7,552 bases of DNA from CAZBZG01 sp964496245 (GCA_964496245.1 CAZBZG010000234.1:1-7552), one strand, 5' to 3'. Counted from the first letter of the stretch, positions 1 to 6,222 are shown. Program-made: numbers and translations. Notes: generated from the letters alone by a model not told the origin.

Positions 1-182
1 CGACGCATGCCGATGTGACTGTGCGCGTCCAAAAAGGCCGGCGTGACCACCGGGAACGTCGCCTCGGCCGTGCGTCCCTTGCCGCGCGAGACCCGAAGGA
101 TCGTGCGTCCCTCGAAGCGGATGCGCGCGTTCGTCAGACACCCGCGGCCGGTATACAGTTTTTCAGCGTGAATGCAGGTCAT
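1..182 (-). CDS. Amidohydrolase, N-terminal fragment (imidazolonepropionase-like family), cut by window edge
   Basis: Metal-dependent hydrolase of the amidohydrolase superfamily; only the first 60 codons are inside the window. The visible protein begins MTCIHAEKLYTGRG, followed by a short beta-rich segment (about residues 20-46). It then reaches VTPAFLDAHSHIGMR (residues 46-60), the typical entry from the small beta-sandwich into the TIM barrel. H54 and H56 of the HSH motif would be metal ligands in this superfamily. The substrate cannot be told from this fragment. I chose the ATG at 182 because the protein then starts where family members usually do, with GGGA about ten bases upstream. An in-frame ATG at 245 would add a 21-residue Gly/Ala-rich leader and would translate through a strong hairpin, so I think it less likely. 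The gene lies 126 bp downstream of the histidine kinase on the same strand. It may be the last gene of that operon or have its own promoter (see 244-271). Confidence 0.82.
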   Translation of the reverse strand, partial: MTCIHAEKLYTGRGCLTNARIRFEGRTILRVSRGKGRTAEATFPVVTPAFLDAHSHIGMR

Positions 183-198
183 GAGCGGTATCCCGGCG

Positions 199-217
199 CG
201 CCGGCCCGCGGCCGGCG
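199..217 (-). other. Perfect GC-rich hairpin in the leader of the amidohydrolase gene
   Basis: CGCCGGCC and GGCCGGCG form a perfect 8-bp stem around a 3-nt loop, ending 16 nt before the ATG at 182. No T-run follows on either strand, so it does not look like a normal intrinsic terminator. It could be a leader structure limiting translation of the amidohydrolase, a barrier to read-through from the kinase operon, or a chance product of high GC. Confidence 0.4.
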
Positions 218-243
218 TCGTGGCCCCGTCAACGTTTTGGCCC

Positions 244-271
244 ATCTTAGCGACTCATGCATTCCTGGCAA
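244..271 (-). promoter_or_regulatory. Candidate sigma-70-type promoter for the amidohydrolase
   Basis: On the minus strand, TTGCCA (271-266; 5 of 6 to the -35 consensus) is followed after 16 bp by TAAGAT (249-244; 4 of 6 to the -10 consensus). A start near 237 would give a leader of roughly 55 nt before the ATG at 182 and would exclude the alternative ATG at 245. Moderate matches like this arise by chance, so it is only a candidate. The stretch 183-308 contains no credible gene of its own. Confidence 0.3.
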
Positions 272-308
272 GGGAAAGATTGCGCATGCGGATCCGGCGT
301 GCGGCGCC

Positions 309-2270
309 TCATTCCTCTCGCATCGGCAGGTATACGGAAAATGTGCTGCCGAAGCCGGGGGAAGATTCGACTTCGATCCGTCCGGCATGGCTTTCTGCGA
401 TCTTCTGGCAGATGGGCAGGCCCAGACCCGTGCCCACGTCCTTGGTCGTAAAGAAGGGATTGAAGATCTTCTCCACGGCCTCCTGGGGGATGCCGGCCCC
501 GTCGTCACGAATGCGGACCACGGCCTCGGAATAGACATCCGCCGGATTCCGCCCCACCTCGATGCCCACGTCCACATGCCCCCCTTCGGAGCAGGCCTGG
601 CAGGCATTGCGGATGATGTTCATGAAGAGCTGCTTCAGCTTGTCCGCGCTCCCCATCACCTTGGGCTTGCTCTCGGCATCCACGTGGAAGACGAGTTCCA
701 GATTCTCGGTCACCAAATCGACCTCGAGCTGCTTGACCAGATTGCCCACGAGCTGCTCCAGATCCAGCAGGCTCATCGTGAATTCCCGCTGCCGCGAGAA
801 ATCCAGCATGTCCTGCACGATCTGGTTGATCCGGCTGACCTCTTCCAGAATGATCTGCGCATACTCCTCTTCCGTGGATTCCTCGCGCTTCTTCGCAGAT
901 TCCTCCAGCAGCTGGGCGAATCCGTACACCGAATTGAGGGGATTCCGCACCTCATGCGCGATGCCGGCCGCCATCTCTCCCAGCGCAGCCAGGTGGCGTG
1001 ACCGCTTCACCTCCTCGGACAGCTTCTTCAGGCGGGTCAGGTCCCGAAACGCGCAGAGAACGCCGATCGACTGGCCCGCGTAGTCCTCGAGCAGGGAGGT
1101 GCTTACCCCCAAGGGGATCTCGGTCTCACCCACCCGGATGCTCACCTCGCCGCGGTCCAATGGAATGCCCGTATTCTTGGTCTGCTCCACCATGCTCGAC
1201 AGTTCCCGGAACCGCCCGTCGCCGGCGAGCGTGAGTCCTCCGAGTTCCCGCTGCTCCAGGCCCAGGATGCGGTGCGCTGCATCGTTTGCCCGGATCACGA
1301 TTCCGCGCTCGTCGACCACCAGCAGCCCGGCCACCATGCTCTTCAGAATGCAGGAGGCGAACTCTTCCGAATTCCGGAGACTGCGGTACAGCCGCGCGTT
1401 CTGCACGCCGATGGCCAGCTGCATGGCCATGGCCGACATCATGTGGAGGCTGCGCGTGGAGAAGCGGCGGTTCGCCGTTCGCCGGTCCACGTAGATCACG
1501 CCGAACACGCGATCCTCGCTCATCAACGGAACGCAGAGGACCGAGCCCACGTCCCGCTTGGAGATGGACACCGTATCCCGCAGCTGCCCCGTATCGGAAC
1601 CCGGATTCGAGAGTACCCCCTGCCGCGCATTGAGCACCGTGTCGGTGATCGTCCGGCTGATCACCACGTCCGTCGAATCCTCGGGATACGTCACCTGCGG
1701 CACGAGCTCATCAGCCTTGTTCAGGAAGAGCACGGCCCCCCGGTCCGCCTGGAGCACGCGGACCATCTCGTGCAGGGCCAGCGGCAGCAACTTCTCCATC
1801 TCCAGTGCGCCGCTGATCCGGTTGATGTAATTGAAGAGCGAGAGCACCTGCTGCTGGGCTTCGGCGTGCGCCTCCACCAAGGCGCCGGTCGACAGAAAGA
1901 CCGTGCTGTCCATCTCCACCGTCACATCGGCGGACTGATCGTGCTGCACATCGGAGACCACCACCCGCGGTTGCGAGACGCTTCGGGTCGACTCGACCAG
2001 GATCACCGTATCGCCGATCGTGATCTGGTCGCCGTTGCGCAGGGGCGCCTCCGTCACGCGCTTGGCGTTCAAAAACGTGCCGTTGGTCGACCCCTGATCC
2101 CGCAACAACAGCGTCTCATCCGTTCGGAGCAGCACGGCGTGCGTGCGGCTGGATCCCGAATCGTCCAGCGGAATGTCGTTCTTCCGGTCCCGCCCCAGCG
2201 TCAGACGCGGCGCTTCGATGGGATAGCGCTGCCCCTTCTGCGGTCCTTCTACAAAGATCAACATATCCAC
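309..2270 (-). CDS. Soluble hybrid-sensor histidine kinase: FHA-GAF-PAS-HisKA-HATPase
   Basis: Cytoplasmic sensor histidine kinase of 653 residues, with no membrane segment. Domains in order: FHA (about 1-95; G26-R27, S41-R42-H44 and N63-G64-T65 match the phosphothreonine-binding signature); Ser/Thr-rich linker (96-140); GAF (about 145-297); PAS (about 302-415); HisKA with the H-box IAHEVRNP and phosphoacceptor H439; HATPase with N-box N551/N555, G1 DDGAGIP (589-595), F-box FNPFFTT and G2 GTGLGL (613-618). All catalytic motifs are intact. It has no receiver or output domain, so it needs a partner. The HisKA/ATPase part resembles the NtrB/AtoS-like group. The start is GTG at 2270, chosen because GGAAGGAG lies 10 nt upstream; an ATG two codons later (2264) is possible. 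It is the third gene of the operon, 48 nt after the Ser/Thr kinase, whose receiver is the nearest candidate target. The ligands of GAF and PAS are unknown. Confidence 0.93.
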   Translation of the reverse strand: MDMLIFVEGPQKGQRYPIEAPRLTLGRDRKNDIPLDDSGSSRTHAVLLRTDETLLLRDQGSTNGTFLNAKRVTEAPLRNGDQITIGDTVILVESTRSVSQPRVVVSDVQHDQSADVTVEMDSTVFLSTGALVEAHAEAQQQVLSLFNYINRISGALEMEKLLPLALHEMVRVLQADRGAVLFLNKADELVPQVTYPEDSTDVVISRTITDTVLNARQGVLSNPGSDTGQLRDTVSISKRDVGSVLCVPLMSEDRVFGVIYVDRRTANRRFSTRSLHMMSAMAMQLAIGVQNARLYRSLRNSEEFASCILKSMVAGLLVVDERGIVIRANDAAHRILGLEQRELGGLTLAGDGRFRELSSMVEQTKNTGIPLDRGEVSIRVGETEIPLGVSTSLLEDYAGQSIGVLCAFRDLTRLKKLSEEVKRSRHLAALGEMAAGIAHEVRNPLNSVYGFAQLLEESAKKREESTEEEYAQIILEEVSRINQIVQDMLDFSRQREFTMSLLDLEQLVGNLVKQLEVDLVTENLELVFHVDAESKPKVMGSADKLKQLFMNIIRNACQACSEGGHVDVGIEVGRNPADVYSEAVVRIRDDGAGIPQEAVEKIFNPFFTTKDVGTGLGLPICQKIAESHAGRIEVESSPGFGSTFSVYLPMREE

Positions 2271-2280
2271 GATGCCTGCT

Positions 2281-2288
2281 CTCCTTCC
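2281..2288 (-). promoter_or_regulatory. Shine-Dalgarno for the FHA histidine kinase; supports a GTG start
   Basis: GGAAGGAG on the minus strand sits 10 nt before the GTG at 2270 and 16 nt before the ATG at 2264. The spacing favours GTG, although a weaker AGG at 4 nt before GTG (10 nt before ATG) leaves some doubt. Confidence 0.6.
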
Positions 2289-2318
2289 CTCGCGCGCCCC
2301 GCGGCTGCACCCGGGCCC

Positions 2319-5264
2319 TCAGCGGACCTCCTCTTCCATCAGCTCCCGCATGCGGTTCGAGAGCTTCCGATATGCGAACCGCAGAGCTCCGGTCACGCGC
2401 TCGACGCCCTGCCGCCGCGCCGCGGGATCCGACGCGTTCAGCAGCCGCACCGTCTCGTTCAGCTCTTCGGGGTCGGGCAGGACGTATTTCAGCAGAAGCG
2501 ACAGGTGCTTCCGATTGTCCGGCGTCTGCCGGTCCAAAGACCCAAGCATGTTCACGAGCGTCGTATCCTTCTGGTTCAGCGTCGCGAACAACGAGACCGC
2601 TTTCCGGCTGATCCGCCGGCCCCGCTCCGCCAGCGCCACCAGGTACACGGCCGCACCCGCGGTCAGGGAATGCATGCTAAGCCCCTCCACCGCCCCCCGC
2701 ATCACCACGCTGTTCGCATCCGTCAGCACATCGAGGAGTCCGTCGTGAAGGCGGTTGTTCTGCACGCGTCCCGCAGCGCGCGCCGCTGCCGCCCGCACCC
2801 GCGCTTCCCGATCGCGCATGAGCCTGAGCAGGATACCCACCGACTGCTTGTGCCGCAATTCGCCGAGAAATCCCGCCACAAAGGCCCGCACCTCAGGCCG
2901 ACGGTGCCGGGCGAGCTCTTCCAGCAGACTCATCTCCTTAGCGCCCGCGTTGCCCACCAGGCGGCGCCGCACCGCGTCCGGGAGCGAATCCCCGGAGCGC
3001 GCGTAGAAGAGGATCAGCGGCTCGACTACCTTGTCCAGATCGAATCGTTCGAGGCACTCCGCAGCGGCCTTCCGGACCTTCCACACGTCGTCGTTGAGGA
3101 ACCGCGCCACAAGGGGAATGCCCTCCTCCGCCCGCAGCTCGCCCAGCCGCTGGATCACGCGGCAGCGCATGCGGAAATCCTCGTCCGTGATCACCTTCAG
3201 CAGGACCTCGATTTCGCCTTGTCGATCGAGCAATTCGGGGAGCAGCGCCAGGCAGAATTGCCGCACCTGCAGGTTCCCGTGCATGTAGGCGTACCGCACG
3301 TAACGCATGCCCACTTCGAGCCGCCCGTCGCTCCGCAGCTTGCGTAGGAGGTTGGTCACGGCGGTCTGAATGTCCCGCGTGGTACCGGTTTCCACGCGCT
3401 GCTCGAAACTCCCCCGCGCCCCGTCCGGCAACACGCCCGCCAGTTCCCTGGCGAAGTCGAAAACCGTGAAGGCCTGGTCGTGCGCCAGCTGTCGCTCGAC
3501 CGCTCGGCTGAAGTGCTTGGACTTCAGCGCCACACGCTCGGCCGGTTTGCTTGCGCTCAGGGCCTTCTCCACCGCCACCCGCACCGCATCCACCCGCAGG
3601 GGCTTCACGAGCACCTGTCCCACGTTGCGCTCGCGCGCGTAGCTGGCGGCCTCGGTATCGTGCTCCTCGGTTACGGCCACGATCCGCATGTCGCTCTCGC
3701 GTTCGCTCACCCAGGCAAGCAGTTCGCGCGCCCGGTCTTCCTTGCTCCCGATCGCCACGAGCAGGAGATCCGGCGTGTCTTCCTCCAGCACGGCACATGC
3801 GTCGTCGAAGCCGTTCACGCACCCGACCTGGTAGCCCATGGATTCCAGGATCGCGCGATACAGGCTCTGCGACCGCCCACTGGCATCGTACACGAGGATC
3901 TGGCGGCTCTGGGCCATGACCACGGTGGGCGTGGCCATGCTGATCGAAAGGCGCGCGCCGGGGAGGGACATGACCTTCTCGATCCGACTGCGCAGCTCGT
4001 TGATGTTCACGGGCTTGGTAAGGTAGCTGCAGACCCCCTCCGCAGCCGCTTGGGTCACGGCTTCCCGGTCCTTGCGCGCAGAGACCACGATCACCTGTCC
4101 CCCCAAATCGCGGGCGCCCCGCTCCTGCAGGACTTCCAGGCCGTTCTTCTTCGGCATCTTGAGGTCGAGCACCACCAGCGTCGGCTCCTCCTGCGCCCAG
4201 ATCGACAGCGCCTCCTCCCCGTCGCCGGCCTCGTAGACGGCAAACCCCAACTCCGCCAGCACGCTGTTGTAGAGCTTTCGCACGCTCTCCATGTCGTCGG
4301 CTACGAGCGCCTTTAACGCGCCGGAGGGCACCTGGCGCATGGGGTGCCGGACTCCGCTGGGCGCCTCCGCAACGGAATCGCTCGCCGCCGGCCCTTGCTC
4401 GGCCTTCAGCTCCATCACGGCCGGTCGCCGCGGCACCCGCCCCGTACCCAGGCTCTGGCTGAGCCCCCGCAATTCGGCGAGCAACACGTTGGCGTCGCGC
4501 GGACGGTCTTCCGGCTTCTTCGCGATCATGCGCGAGACCATGCGGTCCACCGTTTCCGGCACCGACTCGTTGAACGCGCTCGGCTTCGGGGGCGTCTCGT
4601 ACACGTGCATGTAGAGCACGGCCGAAGGCTGCTCAGCCACAAAGGGAACCCGACCCGCAAGCAGCTCGAAGAAGACGACCCCGAGGCTGTAGATGTCGGT
4701 CCGCACGTCCAGTTCTTTCCCCTGCCCCTGTTCCGGAGACATGTAGTTGGCCGTGCCCACGATGGTGCCCGCATCGGTCACGTCCAGCTTCGAACTGGCG
4801 GCCTTTGCCAGGCCGAAATCGGTCACCTTGACCAGGCCCCGTTCGGTCAGCATGATGTTGGCCGGCTTGATGTCCCGGTGAATGATGCCCGCCTCGGTCG
4901 CGCACGCGCATGCCTCAGCCACCTGCATCACGATGTCCAGCGTCTCGTCGACGCGAAAGCGGCGTCCCTTGGCCATGAGCTCGGTCAAATCGTCGCCGCG
5001 CACGTATTCCATGGCGAAGTAGTGCATGCCGGCCTCTTCGCCGATCGAGTAGATCTGGATGACATTGGGGTGGATGATGGAGGCGGCGCTCCGCGCCTCC
5101 CGCTTGAAGCGGGCGATGTACTTCTCGTCCTTGCAGAGCCGCTCGTTCAGCACCTTGAGGGCGACCTCGCGGTCCAGCGACTCCTGGTAGGCGAGGTACA
5201 CAGCGCCCATGCCGCCTTCGCCCAGCGGCTTCTTGATCACGAATTCGCCCAACCGTTCGATCAT
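2319..5264 (-). CDS. Ser/Thr protein kinase fused to receiver, pseudo-receiver and HEAT-repeat domains
   Basis: Hanks-type Ser/Thr kinase fusion of 981 residues, soluble, with no PASTA or membrane segment. Numbering is from the ATG at 5264. Kinase domain about 1-270: P-loop GEGGMGAV (15-22), K37, E56, HRDIKPAN (catalytic D131, N136), DFG 149-151, SPE 176-178, R254; all key residues are present, so it should be active. Linker 270-315. Receiver 1 about 317-432: D323/D324, phosphoacceptor D367, S395, K417, complete. Receiver 2 about 453-570: K554 and T532 kept, but phosphoacceptor replaced by A504 and the second acidic residue lost. Residues 577-650 form an unassigned segment with a possible winged-helix look. 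From about 655 to 975 there are repeated helical HEAT/PBS-like units. The start is uncertain: an in-frame TTG at 5273 would add three residues. ATG is preferred because it follows the upstream stop as TGA-G-ATG, implying translational coupling. Probably phosphorylates neighbours under receiver control (inference). Confidence 0.93.
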   Translation of the reverse strand: MIERLGEFVIKKPLGEGGMGAVYLAYQESLDREVALKVLNERLCKDEKYIARFKREARSAASIIHPNVIQIYSIGEEAGMHYFAMEYVRGDDLTELMAKGRRFRVDETLDIVMQVAEACACATEAGIIHRDIKPANIMLTERGLVKVTDFGLAKAASSKLDVTDAGTIVGTANYMSPEQGQGKELDVRTDIYSLGVVFFELLAGRVPFVAEQPSAVLYMHVYETPPKPSAFNESVPETVDRMVSRMIAKKPEDRPRDANVLLAELRGLSQSLGTGRVPRRPAVMELKAEQGPAASDSVAEAPSGVRHPMRQVPSGALKALVADDMESVRKLYNSVLAELGFAVYEAGDGEEALSIWAQEEPTLVVLDLKMPKKNGLEVLQERGARDLGGQVIVVSARKDREAVTQAAAEGVCSYLTKPVNINELRSRIEKVMSLPGARLSISMATPTVVMAQSRQILVYDASGRSQSLYRAILESMGYQVGCVNGFDDACAVLEEDTPDLLLVAIGSKEDRARELLAWVSERESDMRIVAVTEEHDTEAASYARERNVGQVLVKPLRVDAVRVAVEKALSASKPAERVALKSKHFSRAVERQLAHDQAFTVFDFARELAGVLPDGARGSFEQRVETGTTRDIQTAVTNLLRKLRSDGRLEVGMRYVRYAYMHGNLQVRQFCLALLPELLDRQGEIEVLLKVITDEDFRMRCRVIQRLGELRAEEGIPLVARFLNDDVWKVRKAAAECLERFDLDKVVEPLILFYARSGDSLPDAVRRRLVGNAGAKEMSLLEELARHRRPEVRAFVAGFLGELRHKQSVGILLRLMRDREARVRAAAARAAGRVQNNRLHDGLLDVLTDANSVVMRGAVEGLSMHSLTAGAAVYLVALAERGRRISRKAVSLFATLNQKDTTLVNMLGSLDRQTPDNRKHLSLLLKYVLPDPEELNETVRLLNASDPAARRQGVERVTGALRFAYRKLSNRMRELMEEEVR

Positions 5265-5268
5265 CTCA
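5262..5268 (-). other. Stop-start junction coupling the pentapeptide gene to the Ser/Thr kinase gene
   Basis: The minus strand reads TGAGATG: the stop of the upstream gene, one base, then the ATG of the kinase. There is no good Shine-Dalgarno ahead of this ATG, which suggests that ribosomes finishing the upstream gene reinitiate here. Confidence 0.6.
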
Positions 5269-5994
5269 GTCAACCAGGATCACGCTCTCGGCCTCGATCG
5301 TGCCGCTGGCCACGATCAGTCCGCCGTAGCGGCGGGGCAACGTGGCGCGGAAGAGGTCCGCACCGGCAATCCGCACGCCTTCCAGTGTACATCCGGTCAG
5401 GTCGGCGCCCGTGAGATCGGCGCCGGTGAGGTCGGCATCGCTCAGATTCGACCCCGAAAGATCCGCGCAGCAGAGATCGAAATCGGCCAGCACGGTGCGG
5501 GAGAGGTCCAGGTTCTGCAGGACCGGCCCATCGTGCAGGTCGGCGCACCACCGGTTCCACCCGGCCGCGTCCCCCGCGGTCACGCATTCCAAAAACCGGC
5601 GGTGCGTCGGCACCACGGTCTTGCGCAGCTCGACGACCTTGATCAGGATCTCGTAGGCACCGCTGACCCGTTGCGTCCGCTGCACCTGTCCGGTCATCTG
5701 CAGGATCGTCTCCCCCTGGCCGTCCTTGCTCAGGAGCAGGTTGACCTCCACCTGCATGCCTCGCGCCACGTCCCCCCGGCTGCGCAGGGTGAGCAGCCCA
5801 CGGTCGAGCTGGTGAGCCTCGGCCGCCCGGGGCTGCCGGTCCATGCGGCTGGTGTAGGCGCCCGCCACGATCCGGAATGTGGCCCGCTTGGGCGGCTCCC
5901 CCGGGGAGAGGGCGAAACCGCTCTCCTCCACGTTCTCGACAGCCGACTCGAGATTGTTGATCAGGTCATCCAGACTGCTCAAGAGTTCGGGCAT
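5266..5994 (-). CDS. Pentapeptide-repeat protein with an N-terminal PilZ-like beta domain
   Basis: Soluble protein of 242 residues, first gene of the kinase operon. Residues 1-28 look like an acidic helix (PELLSSLDDLINNLES). About 36-125 is beta-rich with a PilZ-like pattern (GLLTLRSRGDVARGMQVEV, then TGQVQRTQ and YEILIKVVEL), but I do not see a clean RxxxR c-di-GMP motif, so PilZ is tentative. WNRW at 146-149 is the lead-in often found before pentapeptide repeats. Residues 159-217 carry about a dozen A(D/N)LxG-type units, such as SDADLTGADLTGADLTG, which fold as a right-handed quadrilateral beta-helix and usually bind proteins. The start at 5994 is preferred over the in-frame ATG at 6009: GGAGGT lies just ahead, and the promoter at 6011-6039 would start transcription downstream of 6009. 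Its role is unknown; being coupled to the kinase, it may be a substrate, adaptor or sensor for it. Confidence 0.82.
   Translation of the reverse strand: MPELLSSLDDLINNLESAVENVEESGFALSPGEPPKRATFRIVAGAYTSRMDRQPRAAEAHQLDRGLLTLRSRGDVARGMQVEVNLLLSKDGQGETILQMTGQVQRTQRVSGAYEILIKVVELRKTVVPTHRRFLECVTAGDAAGWNRWCADLHDGPVLQNLDLSRTVLADFDLCCADLSGSNLSDADLTGADLTGADLTGCTLEGVRIAGADLFRATLPRRYGGLIVASGTIEAESVILVD
5344..5520 (-). repeat. Pentapeptide-repeat coding region
   Basis: Tandem 15-nt units encode five-residue repeats of the A(D/N)LxG kind. The DNA repetition is clearest around 5396-5450, where GTCGGCGCC/GTGAGATC-like units recur. This is a coding repeat, not a separate element. Confidence 0.8.
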
Positions 5995-5997
5995 AGG

Positions 5998-6003
5998 ACC
6001 TCC
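5998..6003 (-). promoter_or_regulatory. Shine-Dalgarno deciding the start of the pentapeptide gene
   Basis: GGAGGT on the minus strand lies within a G-rich run directly before the ATG at 5994 (4 nt between GGAGG and ATG, slightly short). It lies downstream of the alternative ATG at 6009 and so can only serve the 5994 start. Confidence 0.6.
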
Positions 6004-6010
6004 CCCCATG

Positions 6011-6039
6011 CTAATAACCCCTTATCGCTGAGCTGTCAA
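6011..6039 (-). promoter_or_regulatory. Sigma-70-type promoter of the pentapeptide / Ser-Thr kinase / histidine kinase operon
   Basis: On the minus strand, TTGACA (6039-6034; perfect -35) is followed by a 17-bp spacer and TATTAG (6016-6011; 4 of 6 to the -10). The predicted start near 6004 leaves a leader of only about 10 nt, just enough to hold the Shine-Dalgarno before the ATG at 5994. Confidence 0.65.
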
Positions 6040-6105
6040 CGCCAAATGTCGAGCGCGCGCGCCCTGAACGCTCTTCGCCGCACGACCGCACAATGTCTTG
6101 ACAGC
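6032..6105. repeat. Inverted repeat carrying the two divergent -35 elements
   Basis: GCTGTCAA (6032-6039) and TTGACAGC (6098-6105) are perfect 8-bp inverted copies with 58 bp between them. Each contains a -35 TTGACA plus the same two following bases, so the two promoters share the extended -35 sequence. The 58 bp between them also hold a GC-rich run (around 6050-6062) but nothing I can assign. Confidence 0.55.
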
Positions 6106-6126
6106 ACGCCCCTGATGCCAGATAAA
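6098..6126 (+). promoter_or_regulatory. Sigma-70-type promoter of argS
   Basis: TTGACA (6098-6103; perfect -35), a 17-bp spacer and GATAAA (6121-6126; 4 of 6 to the -10). Predicted start near 6133, giving a leader of about 100 nt before the ATG at 6232. In-frame ATG at 6115 lies upstream of this start and is excluded. Confidence 0.65.
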
Positions 6127-6131
6127 CGGGG

Positions 6132-6169
6132 GCGGCGCTGCTGCGCGTCCTGTCGCTGCACAGCGCCGC
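6132..6169 (+). promoter_or_regulatory. Hairpin in the argS leader
   Basis: GCGGCGCTG (6132-6140) pairs perfectly with CAGCGCCGC (6161-6169), a 9-bp stem with a 20-nt loop, starting almost exactly at the predicted transcription start. A smaller stem CGCGT-GCC-ACGCG follows at 6173-6185. Neither has a T-run, so attenuation by a normal terminator is not supported. They may stabilise the mRNA or regulate translation. No T-box specifier or other known riboswitch is recognisable. Confidence 0.4.
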
Positions 6170-6222
6170 ACCCGCGTGCCACGCGCAGAACGGCCGGCAT
6201 GCCTTGCGCCCAACCAAACCCC

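Noticed and set aside
199..217. Intrinsic terminator after the histidine kinase
   Set aside because: The stem is perfect, but no T-run follows it on either strand and it sits about 90 bp past the stop codon; kept only as a leader hairpin.
179..607. A 142-codon minus-strand frame bridging the histidine kinase end and the amidohydrolase start
   Set aside because: It is a different frame within the histidine kinase ATPase domain, Arg/Pro/Ala-rich, with no domain signature.
1272..3347. A 691-codon open frame on the plus strand
   Set aside because: It lies fully antisense to the two kinase genes, whose domains and catalytic motifs are unambiguous. Its His/Arg/Pro-rich, low-complexity product is typical of the antisense frame of a GC-rich gene. 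The same applies to the plus-strand frames at 15-1001, 3480-4316 and 4344-5414.
5390..5460. Tandem DNA repeat or CRISPR-like array
   Set aside because: The period is 15 nt without spacers and is fully explained by the encoded pentapeptide repeats.
6007..6009. ATG at 6009 as the start of the pentapeptide gene
   Set aside because: The predicted transcription start is downstream of it, and GGAGGT serves the ATG at 5994.
6115..6201. Upstream in-frame ATGs (6115 and 6199) as the argS start
   Set aside because: The ATG at 6115 lies within the promoter spacer. The one at 6199 lacks a ribosome site and would add residues not typical of the family.
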